In this document: piece after piece, positions 55,640 through 64,000 of the stretch | Layout: each line of letters begins with the position of its first letter | Position numbering within the stretch: position 1 is the stretch's first letter | Assembly (NCBI GenBank): GCA_011037195.1 | Contig: JAAEAF010002760.1 | Coordinates: forward strand, 40,122-104,121 | DNA length: 64,000 nt | Direction: 5' to 3' | DNA from: Triatoma infestans | Lineage: Eukaryota; Arthropoda; Insecta; Hemiptera; Reduviidae | Program-made: the position numbers and the translations under genes | Notes under the pieces: model-generated | Told to the model about the DNA's origin: nothing | Database searches by the model: none | What the model saw: only the letters and a program-made list of their open reading frames with translations

Positions 55640-56395
55640 ATATTGGGTTATCGGGATGATATTTTCGGGAGAAGCTTTGGTACCTCGAGTGAGACCTTCT
55701 CCAGACTGTAGGATGCGGCTGCGCGAATGAGACTGGCCGTGAATGAGTCCAAGACTAAATATATAGTCATTAATCCTCAAGGTAATCCACCGAACCAAGT
55801 TCAAGTGGATCGCTTCACCTTCGAGAGCGTGAATAGCTTTGTCTATCTTAGCTCACTGGTGACTAATGATAGTGATGCGAAAATCCAGTGAAGCATAATG
55901 GCCACCAATAATTGTTACTTCGGTTTGGTTAGGCACCGAAAAAGTCACATTCTATCTCGCACCACCAAACTGCGTCTCTATAAGACACTGATCAGATATG
56001 GCTCAAATGCTGGACGATATCCAAAATCCAAGAATCCCAATTACACCGAACGGAAAGAAAAATATTAAGACGGATTTCCGGAGCAGTTTTTTGATCCGGC
56101 AAAATCATCCTGGCGCATAAGAACTAATGCGGAGGTAATGGATTTATACGGAGACTGTGACATCGTCCGATTTATAAAGATTGGCAGATTCAGATGGGCG
56201 GGGCATGTATTTAGAATGAATGATAACTCCATACCAAGAAAGCTCCTAGAAACGCTCTTCAAGGCGTCGGGGACGCCCGAAATTGCGCTGGTTGGATGGT
56301 GTGGAGGCAGATGCGCGATCCCTGCTAGATGTACGAGACTGGAGGGCGGCAGCTTCAGACGGATGATGATGATTTATGTGCGTACATAGTAGATT
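55640..56395 (+). pseudogene. LINE reverse transcriptase 3' half, decayed
   Basis: Translation with frame shifts: 'RLAVNESKTKYIVINPQG', 'FTFESVNSFVYLSSLVTN', 'RTTKLRLYKTLIRYGS', then 'DLYGDCDIVRFIKIGRFRWA' and 'GHVFRMNDNSIPRKLLETLF', 'EGGSFRRM'. These are the post-catalytic and C-terminal blocks of endonuclease-type LINE reverse transcriptases ('KTKYM', 'FKYLG', 'LYKTLIRP', 'RLRWAGHVxRM'). The catalytic YADD region lies outside or is destroyed. The last open part is 56138-56389. Confidence 0.75.
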
Positions 56396-56439
56396 AGATT
56401 GAAAAACGGAGAATGCGAGCCTCATTCCACTGCGACCTA

Positions 56440-56900
56440 CATTAAGAGGTCTATTGTGGATTCCCTTAGGTTATAGCACATCCTTCAGCTTTTCCTTCTT
56501 AATCAGGTCCAGCAAAGCTAAAAAGTGGTTCCGTAATGAAGCTCGTGGCTACGGGATTGCTTGTACCCAGTTGAAGATAAACCGGGTCCTGTTCAGACCG
56601 GCACACTCAAGAGGATGTGTACCAGAGTTTCCTCCTCAAATTTGTAGTACGGCCTGACGCGTTATCTGCAAGTAGTAATTGGTACATGTATCTATTCAGC
56701 CTATAATGTCCTGTTAATAGACCCACTATAAGCCTTATTTCTCTTCGGCTATGGCTTAGTAGGTCCCTGGCAAATTTAGATAAATGTCTTTTAAAATAAA
56801 GAATTTAGAATGTCCCTACCTTGGTGTCCTTTCCCACCATTGCAGACGCTGGTATTTTATCCAATCCTTGATAGAAGCTTGAAGTGTGTACTTAATAACG
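56440..56900 (-). pseudogene. LINE RNase H-type C-terminal remnant
   Basis: Minus strand: 'WIKYQRLQWWERTPR', 'LLSHSRREIRLIVGLLTGHY', 'RLNRYMYQLL', and 'NLRRKLWYTSS', matching the linker after RNase H in LINEs ('SRRExRxLVGLLTGHxxLNxHL', then a zinc finger, whose Cys residues are lost here). Broken by stops. Lies opposite in strand to the remnant at 55640-56395. Confidence 0.6.
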
Positions 56901-56914
56901 AAGTTCAAAACAAA

Positions 56915-57148
56915 TCCGTGAGAAAGCCGTTTTTGAGAAAATCGTGAAAAAGTGAAGAAAAAAAATCAGTAAAGTTGCACTTCAGGTTAATAATGTTCTG
57001 CCAGATGCATTGGTCAGAATAAAGTTTGAACTTCTGGTGACTTTTCGTGTTTTGAGATATTTTGTAGAAAACTCGACTTGAAAACTTAAATTCGAAAATT
57101 AGACAAGATCGCAATACTTCCTCTTACTAGACGTAAGAGAAAGTAAAA
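56915..57148 (+). mobile_element. Family A, 3' third
   Basis: Starts within an inner unit ('gagaaagccgtttttgagaaaatcg'), keeps 'cacttcaggttaa', 'gatcgcaatacttcctctt' and the end hairpin CTTACTAGACGTAAGAG-AAAGTAA. The CA microsatellite is deleted. Confidence 0.7.
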
Positions 57149-57937
57149 AGATTGAAAATGAAAATGAAATAATGTAGCAGCAGTTTCGGTTCCGTATATC
57201 CAATATAATAATCGCCTTTTTATAACAACTTGCTAAAATTAAAACTTAAGTTCTACAATTTATAAATTTATTGAAGAACCAGTTCAATAAAGATCATCGG
57301 AGGCGATGGTAATAAGGAATTTGACTTACAGAGATATACATAGAGATCTTACAACTAATGTCACAAGGTGAGAGACAAAGCGATAAATGTGACATATTTT
57401 ACGACTTTATCAAAGGTCATATCTTACATTATAATGCTGCAGGAAATTGCGCTGACATGTAGAAATTACAGCTTAATCATATTATTTTGAAGAGACACGC
57501 TATATATTCGCATGATGTATTCGTATTGAAGAAAAATTGTAAATTCTTCCTACATTACGGGCTATTACACAATTTTTGACATAAAAGCTTATGGCTAATA
57601 AGGCTTAATTTCCGATAACCTATGATTTTTATGTAGGATGTTTGGAATGCTACCGTTAGTTAGGGTGCACGAACATTTATATGTGCGGAAATTTAGATTT
57701 GGGAAGACTTGAGAACGAGGAGGATGTTCCAGAAAAAAATGCATGTGTATTTTAAGTCTACGAATGTCGTATAGGTCTTTATGAATCTGTATGTGCCTGC
57801 CTCCACCACACCCCCCGGTTCATATTAGCATTGCTAGGATACACATCGTCTCAGCTTTAAAACGGTTTTTTTTTTTTTTTATTGAATTACAGAATTATAG
57901 TAATAATTGAAGATTCTACTCGACCATTACTTATATG
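57149..57937. other. No gene seen
   Basis: AT-rich sequence, no supported feature. Confidence 0.5.
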
Positions 57938-58275
57938 AAGGAAAAGGATTGTGAGATTCGGTCTTTTTAAAAAATAAGAAAACTTAAATTCTTGCCAACG
58001 TTTCGACAAATATATTGTCTTATTCAAGGCCTCCAACATACAAATACAACAGGTTCTTTTTTGAAAGACAAAATCAGAATATAATAAAAAATAAAATTAT
58101 TGATTAATTTATCAATTTTTTGGTTTACTTACATAAAAAAAAAGCTATTAAATAATCTTCAAAACATCACAAATTTTAAACTTATGTATATATTTGTAAA
58201 ATAAAAAGTTGAGCCACCTCAACACCACAGAGAATAGTGAACAAATAAACCATAGTGAAACGGCGGGCAGCTATA
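57938..58275. repeat. Penelope-like element, left inverted arm
   Basis: Inverted copy of 58748-59096, about 340 bp, with small insertions. It holds the hammerhead-like block on the minus strand (58011-58050: 'gccaacgtttcgacaaat', 'attgtcttattcaaggcc') and ends inside with 'cctcaacaccacagagaata'. Penelope elements are known for terminal repeats that can be inverted and that carry such motifs. Confidence 0.8.
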
Positions 58276-58309
58276 GTACACTTACACAGTATACATTATC
58301 TTAGCACAT

Positions 58310-58660
58310 AAAACAACTAATACAATACACAAACTTTTCATTAAAGACCCTACCCCGACAGAACTGCAATCAAATATTATTTATAAAATATATTGCCAGC
58401 AATGTCCAGCCACTTATATTGGTCAAAGAAACAATATTTAAAGAACAGGTTATACCAACGCGATTATGACGTAGAAAAAACAACTCTGAAGACCTAACAG
58501 CACTCACTAAACATCATACTGAAAAAAGACACGATTTTGATTTTTCTAATACCAGTATTTTGGCAACTGAAAGTATTAGGAAAACTTAACATTTTAGAAA
58601 TGCTATATATAAAAAAAAAAAAAACAGAAAAATTCTATTAATTACAGGACAGATACCAAC
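58310..58660 (+). pseudogene. Penelope-like element, GIY-YIG endonuclease remnant
   Basis: Translation from about 58346: 'DPTPTELQSNIIYKIYCQQC', then 'PATYIGQRNNI' and a stop, then 'TKHHTEKRHDFDFSNTSIL' and 'ATESIRK'. The I-Y-K-I...Y-I-G spacing with two Cys between is the GIY-YIG nuclease core as found at the C-terminus of Penelope polyproteins, and 'KHHTEKRHDFDF' matches their downstream 'H...GH.F.F' block. Stops and frame shifts make it non-functional, and the reverse transcriptase upstream is missing altogether. Confidence 0.8.
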
Positions 58661-58747
58661 ACTCTCTCTTCATTTTATCATGACCTCATTTTTAACCCCT
58701 GAAATTGTTTTCCAAATAGACCCTTATCTCCATTTGTCCCGTTATAA

Positions 58748-59096
58748 CTATACCTGCCCACCGTTTCACTATGGTTTATTTGTGCACTATTCTGTGTGGT
58801 GTTGAGGTGTTCTCAACTTTTTATTTTCCAAATTTATACATAAGTTTTACATTTGTTATGTTTTGAAGATATTTAACAGTTTTTTTTTGTCTTGTTTTTT
58901 ATGTATGTAAACCAACAAATTTATAAATTAATCAATATTTTATTTTTTATTATATTGTGATTTTGTCTTTCAAAAAAGAACCTGTTGTATTTGTATGTTG
59001 TAGGCCTTGAAAAAGACAATATATTTGTCAAACGTTGGAAAAAATTTAAGTTTTTTATTTTTTAAAAAGACCGAATTTCACAATCCTTTTCCTTTA
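58748..59096. repeat. Penelope-like element, right inverted arm
   Basis: Reverse complement of 57938-58275. The block 'ggccttgaaaaagacaata' with 'ttgtcaaacgttgg' (about 59002-59040) is the hammerhead-like region on the plus strand, with GAAA reduced to CAAA, so inactive. Confidence 0.8.
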
Positions 59097-59744
59097 TGAT
59101 AATAATTTTTTTTTTTTTTGTATGGTTTATAGTTTCAACTATGCAGATTAAATAGATTACACATTTATACTAAACACACAGTTAGAATTCGAAATTGGTT
59201 ACACAAAATTACAAACATAATAATAAATTAGTGTAGGTAACTGGCTCGACTGTCTCCGTAAATGTTCGGCACTTATTCGGGAAGATGTCATCACGATTTT
59301 TATCAAATTTCCTCGCATAAAACATTTTCATATTAAAAACTGATTTTTCTTTATAACCATTAATAAATTAGACCACAGTTTGTGTAGTAGGAATGAGAAT
59401 TGTATCAAATTTTAATTCGTATTCAGTTTTGATTATTATAAAACACACATGGACACTGTAAGGTAATAACAAGTACGTACATCATAATTACTATCTATTT
59501 AAATTACAAACTCCTAATAAATATTCTAATTATTCAAAAAATTTAAAAGATTACTGCTAACCATTTTTGAATACGTAGATGAATTATCTAAAAAGAAGCC
59601 TATGAAATTTTTCTTTAGAAGGCTTAGAGATTCATCTGAGTGTTCGGTAAATAAAAATAAAAACACTGATTGAATAAGTAGTTAAGCATTGTTGTATAGA
59701 TGAATGTGTGAAATGTGCACTCGATAGATTCGAAAAATTTAACT
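59097..59744. other. No gene seen
   Basis: AT-rich, no supported feature. Confidence 0.5.
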
Positions 59745-59875
59745 TTAAAAAATAAATAATGATAATTTAAAATCAAAAAATAAAAGATGATAATTTAAAA
59801 TAAAAAAAATAAATTATTATAATTTAAAATCAAAAAATAAATTATGATAATTTAAAATAAAAAAATAAAAAATAA
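59745..59875. repeat. AT-rich minisatellite, about four units of 30-35 bp
   Basis: The unit reads roughly 'aaaaaataaatt', 'atgataatttaaaat' and is repeated about four times with small changes. Confidence 0.7.
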
Positions 59876-60212
59876 TGAAATAATTAAAAAGTAAGAAGAA
59901 TTAGATTTAGAAAATAATGAATTGGAAGAAATTAAAAGTAAGTACCGTGATAGCCAAGATATAATTGAATTTTTTGGAGAATATGAGATAAGAAAAAAAT
60001 CACCATTTTTATAGAATGCAAGATAAATATAGGTGGATAAAATAATATAACAACTTTTTTAAAAAAAAATTAAAAATTGAAGAGCTACGAAGTTGTTTTT
60101 GAATAATGTCCTAGTAAAGCTGTAGATAATCATATTGAGGAGCTGCAAAGTACATGAGAGATAAAGCTGAAATGAAGATGCGTACAAGTGTACTTTATAC
60201 ACACAAAAACGT

Positions 60213-60298
60213 GATATAAACATGAAAGTCAAAGAGGTGTAAAGTAGTGAACAGATTAGAATTATTTTTTGTGTAACTTGTATTTATTTATTCCATTT
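60213..60298. repeat. Inverted-repeat pair, left member
   Basis: 'gaaagtcaaagaggtgtaaagtag', 'agattagaattattttttgtg' and 'aacttgtatttattccat' are mirrored at 60963-61046. Distance between the outer ends is about 835 bp. Confidence 0.75.
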
Positions 60299-60299
60299 T

Positions 60300-60485
60300 T
60301 AAATTTTACCCTGAAGAATGAACATGGGCTTGTGTGTGTCAGATCCCTCTTCGTGGACGGAAGTTCCTACTTTACTATTACATTTTTTAAGCGAATATAA
60401 ATTTAACAGTTACACACGGAACTGAACTGGAGTCCTCCCAGTTACAAATCCATGGTCATAACCACTACACAAGCTAAGACTTTTT
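60300..60485 (-). repeat. tRNA-like SINE-type sequence
   Basis: On the minus strand 'TTGTGTAGTGGTTATGACCA' (box A-like, 60453-60472) and 'CCAGTTCAGTTCC' (box B-like, about 60419-60431) resemble a tRNA-derived head, followed by a body that ends near 'cagggtaaaattt'. It does not match SINE family B, and no second copy is in the window. It could also be a decayed tRNA pseudogene. Confidence 0.4.
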
Positions 60486-60962
60486 TTAATTTTTTTTTAT
60501 TTAGTAGTTGGACGTTAAAGTTGCCTGAAAAAGTAGGCATTCTTAAATACAAATTTATAATTATATAAATATAAATTCATTCCATGCAAGCTAAAAACTT
60601 ACATAACCCTTTAAAGTATATTAGTAGTTAACTAATAACATATGACCAAAAATCATATTATTATACTTAACATTCTCATCTATAAAGCAATCTGAAACTG
60701 GTACTTATAATTCAGGATTTTAAGAGACTTTACTTTTATTCAATTTTTCATTTTCTTTTTTAGTTTTAACTTTCACATTTGCAACAGAAAGTAAGCACGT
60801 GAAAAAACAATGATAAATAAATAAGATGACAGTAGCAAATGTAAGCTAGTTAGTAAACGTTAGAAAGTTAATTAGTTTGGGGGGGGGGCAATATTTTAAA
60901 GAGATTGGAAAAAGACGATTTTCTTAGAGATGAATATGAAAACTTAAAAAAAAGGAAGTAAA

Positions 60963-61046
60963 CAATGGAATAAATACAAGTTACAAAAAAATAATCTCTT
61001 TGCTACTTTACACCTCTTTGACTTTCTGTGTGTTTACCTCACGTTT
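60963..61046. repeat. Inverted-repeat pair, right member
   Basis: Reverse complement of 60213-60298 with a few differences. The 660 bp between the two members have no coding sequence other than the tRNA-like stretch and a G-run at about 60880-60889. Confidence 0.75.
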
Positions 61047-61341
61047 TTTGGATATTATGGTATAGATGTTACAGCCAAATCTTGCAATAAAAGAATAAAG
61101 CGCATATGAATTTTGAACAAATTAATTGAAAAATATATGATAGGAATTGACAGGTTATTGTTTAAAAAGTGATAGTGAAAGATGAATTTACTTTAAATTT
61201 TGAAAATTATATATTATAATTTTAAACTTTAGAATAACATCATATTATTTAATAATTGGGATTTTTTTTTTAGGATTTATGCACTGCGACTATCTATTAA
61301 TTTATTGTATCCCCTCTGGTAACGTAGATGAGCTTGCTCAT

Positions 61342-61629
61342 TGTAATAGGATCCAAAGAGAGGATCTATAGCAGAGAAAGAGAGACAAGGACCACTCTTT
61401 CGAACTAGGGTGGGAGAATCTGCATAGATACAGCGACGGGAGATAGATATATAAATCATTTATATACGTCATTTACCTTACCCTTTACCATTCTACCATA
61501 CTCTACCATTTTAGTGTAACGTCCAGGCAGTTAGTGTCACTTCTAACATTATACAGTGTTCACCAATATCTAGTTTGTTCATTCAAACCAAACCATTTCT
61601 CTTGGATCCTCTCATTGCGCCCTATTACA
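61342..61629 (+). mobile_element. Solo LTR of family F, perfect ends and duplication
   Basis: TGTAATAGG at 61342-61350 and CCTATTACA at 61621-61629 are exact inverted ends, and CTCAT flanks it at 61337-61341 and 61630-61634, a 5-bp target-site duplication. 288 bp. It shares 'ggatccaaagagaggatctatagca' and 'tagtgtaacgtcc' with the other family F LTRs. No internal region, so it arose by LTR-LTR recombination. Confidence 0.88.
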
Positions 61630-61637
61630 CTCATCTA

Positions 61638-62136
61638 TAGCACCCCTTCCATGTTGAGCTCCCTAAGGAATCCCAGAAGCTGGGAGGTTTCTAGGGTGGG
61701 TATTTCCCACTCCTCCACCTGGTTACAACCCAGGCTGTAAATTTTTCTTTTGGATAATGGTGTCGCTTTCGGTGAGGAGATGTATTGGAGTTTCCTCTAT
61801 CTCTCCACAGAATCTGCTTGTGCCTACATCTTCTAGGGTCAGCTTATTCAGATGTCCCCGGAGTCTGCAGTGCCTAGTAAGAAGAAGGATTTTGTTTTTA
61901 CTCAGACTGTTGCAGACCTTCGAACTTTCCTGGTTATAACCTCCTAGACAGAGCTTGCCCTGCCTCAGTCCCGGGAGAGCGTTCCAGAGGCGACGTGCTC
62001 TTTTCACCACCTCCTCTTTCTTGATTTCCTCCAAAAGTAACTGGCCGCGGACTACGCAAAAGGGCTCAGGCCCCAAGACAGGAGATGCAGAGCCTTTTTT
62101 TGCCAAGGACGTGTCGAATAATTGGTGTAAAAGCAC
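61638..62136 (-). pseudogene. LINE RNase H-type C-terminal remnant
   Basis: A 137-codon open frame on the minus strand contains 'RARRLWNALPGLRQGKLCL', 'LLLTRHCRLRGHLNKLTLED', 'CGEIEETPIHLL'. This is the end of the RNase H domain and the C-terminal zinc finger of LINE polyproteins ('LTGHxxLxxHLxKLGL...CRxCxxxxETxxHLLxxC'), with the Gly of TGH and the last Cys changed. In a shifted frame the tail continues 'NQVEEWEIPTLETSQLLGFL' and reaches a stop at about 61642. The solo LTR lies right beyond it. Confidence 0.75.
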
Positions 62137-63288
62137 ACCAACATCTTATGGAAAATTTAATATTCTTTCGAATGGTATAATTAAATTTGCTTTAGCATTA
62201 ACTCCCTTAGTAGTAAAACAATTTGTATGGGAAAAGTCTGAAACATAATTATAAAATGTAAAACTTCTCGAAAACCGTTAAGACACAAACCATGGATTAA
62301 ACGATTTTTTTTTTTGCCTGGAATAAAACCACCTCCTTAATTGTGGCCAGTTATAATTGGCATACTCACTATAATTTGTCGTATTAGTTTAAATAAATAA
62401 GATTAAATTAATAAAGCTAAAGCTACCCATTACAAATCAATATTTTCAGAAGTTAGTTTCAAATATATTGAATTATAAAATGTTTTTATTTATGAAATCT
62501 TAATAATAATTCTAATGAAAATATTATGCACATATTTAATTAATTGTTAATGACTATTATTGAAAAATGAATATTTATGAACACAGTCATTTAAATTTTT
62601 TTTAATAGACTTAATTATAGGAAAATAATGGTACATTTTTACACTAACAAGTTTTATTGTAACAATAATTAAAATATTTAAATAAAAAACTCATAACAGT
62701 CTTGGATAAACTTTATTATATTTAATTTCTATTAAAAAGTCGTATTTTATATTTACATTTTTTTTTATTTTTTTTTTCCTAAATCCTTTTTTCAATGTTT
62801 AGCCATTTTGCATAAATTACATTGCTGATTTTTAATTAAATAAAATTAAAATTTTGTCAATATAACTTTTAGAGATGCTGTTTAAATTGGTGCATATCCA
62901 TTTTAAGCTTGAAGCCAAAAAAAATAGCGATACAAACATTTTTTTCTGCTCAATCTATATAAAAAAGAGAATAATAGCAAAAGGAGGGCATTTGACTTTT
63001 TTTTATTTCTTTTTTATTTGAATGAATTATGGCTTGACAACTTAAGTTCAACAGTTAATTTCAAAACAGTATGTCAGAGATACTCAAGAACCTGAGTAGA
63101 GACAAGATAATCTTCCTAAAAAGTTCACTCAATTAGCAATCCATTAATAACATACAAATGGGCTTATACATGCAGTTCAGTATTAATATCATTGTATCAA
63201 TAGAGCCGTCCACTAAATTTCTTGGTGAGCGGTGGAAATCTTTTCTTTCTCCATAAATTAAACACGCTAACACTTCGTGAATTTTATT
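62137..63288. other. No gene seen
   Basis: AT-rich, with several T- and A-runs. No supported feature. Confidence 0.5.
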
Positions 63289-64000
63289 TTTACTTTCTCT
63301 TACTACCTAGTAAGAGGAAGTATTGTAATCGTAAATTTTCGATTTCGAGTTTTCACCGGAAATATCCGTTTTTAAGTCTCCTGAGTCCAAAAAAGTGGTT
63401 TTTAGCAAATGGTCTGTGTGTGTGTGTGTGTGTGTGTGTACGACTTTGTATGTGCATGTATGTGAACAGCATAGCTCAAAAACGAAAAACTGCAGAAAGT
63501 TGAAACTTGATATTCCGTTTAGGTTTCACCATGGGATCTGATTGTACGTTATCTGTAAAAATTCCTCAACCGGAAGTGCGTTTTTACTGAAATATAATTT
63601 TCAGTTTTCTGGTATTTTCTCGAAAATGGCTCCAACGATTTTCTTTAAACCAATGTTGTTAACTATACATATAAAGAGCTACAACTTTTATTTGAAACTT
63701 TTCCCCTGATAAATTCATTTAAGGGGACTTTTGGAGGAGGGGGGTTATGTTTTTCTTTAAAATGCTATCACAGTTGATTATACAATTCTGTCATCCAAAT
63801 TGAAATAACTAGAAATTAATATAGGACCCAAATTCCGAGTTTCAAGGAAATTAGTAAACCGGACAGTTTTACTGGACAGTGTTTTCACTTTTCGACGAAT
63901 TTCATTAATTTGGTACAATAACTATAAAATTTGTCAATTATAATTTTGAGTACTGGAGTAAGAGAAAGTTGTGTGAGTGTTTCACACCAGATTTTTTTTT
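63289..64000 (-). mobile_element. Family A element, short form, minus strand
   Basis: Reads in reverse from the hairpin end (tttactttctcttactacc at 63289) through a (GT)n run at 63414-63438, one internal unit, and up to 'gtgtgagtgtttcacaccaga' at the window edge. Single-unit form, like 33294-33981; nearly complete. Confidence 0.85.

Overview
The window looks like an intergenic or intronic stretch of a large, AT-rich, repeat-dense arthropod genome, most likely an insect. The reasons are the mix of mobile elements (BEL/Pao and Ty3/gypsy-like LTR elements, jockey-like and other non-LTR retrotransposons, a Penelope-like element, a mariner, a tRNA-derived SINE), the eukaryotic base composition with long A/T runs, and the absence of any bacterial-style gene packing. 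I could not identify the species. I found no host protein-coding gene, no rRNA, no functional tRNA gene and no CRISPR array. Nearly every recognisable protein fragment is a decayed piece of a transposable element.

Layout. 1-20 kb: many copies of a roughly 0.7-1.0 kb element (family A, Helentron/HINE-like in shape), BEL/Pao LTRs with a minus-strand pol tail (5.1-7.8 kb), a SINE and a jockey-like retrotransposon nested together (9.4-11.5 kb), nested foldback elements (12 kb), a hAT-like inverted-repeat element (13.4-14.1 kb), an LTR-like repeat (15.4-16.1 kb) and an LTR (17.8-18.2 kb). 20-33 kb: an internally deleted mariner, three foldback elements carrying hammerhead-like motifs, a Ty3/gypsy-like element deleted for reverse transcriptase but with gag, protease and the integrase zinc domain still in one frame apart from one stop, a second jockey-like copy, and several solo LTRs. 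33-50 kb: more family A, more hammerhead-bearing foldbacks (38.5-41.1 kb), tandem LTRs (42.8-43.5 kb), a LINE with a restriction-like endonuclease broken by a BEL-type LTR (45.4-46.7 kb), and a LINE with RNase H (47.8-48.6 kb). 50-64 kb: LINE remnants of several types, a SINE with a clean 9-bp target-site duplication (52.8 kb), a Penelope-like element with inverted terminal arms and a GIY-YIG endonuclease remnant (57.9-59.1 kb), an inverted-repeat pair (60.2-61.0 kb), a solo LTR with a perfect 5-bp duplication (61.3 kb), and a minus-strand family A copy running off the window end.

The most interesting signal is a set of at least three foldback families (called C, D and E here). Their inverted arms each carry a hammerhead-ribozyme-like core (CTGANGA, a short stem II, GAAA, then GTC or an equivalent site). 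Family E has the same type of arm as the Penelope-like element at 58 kb, which still has a recognisable GIY-YIG domain. I read these foldbacks as Penelope-type terminal repeats that spread without coding sequence. They are nested, form a three-arm tandem in one place, and may have a defined end. Family A is the second: it has subterminal inverted repeats, a 3' hairpin, a CA-rich microsatellite zone and internal tandem units of about 300 bp.
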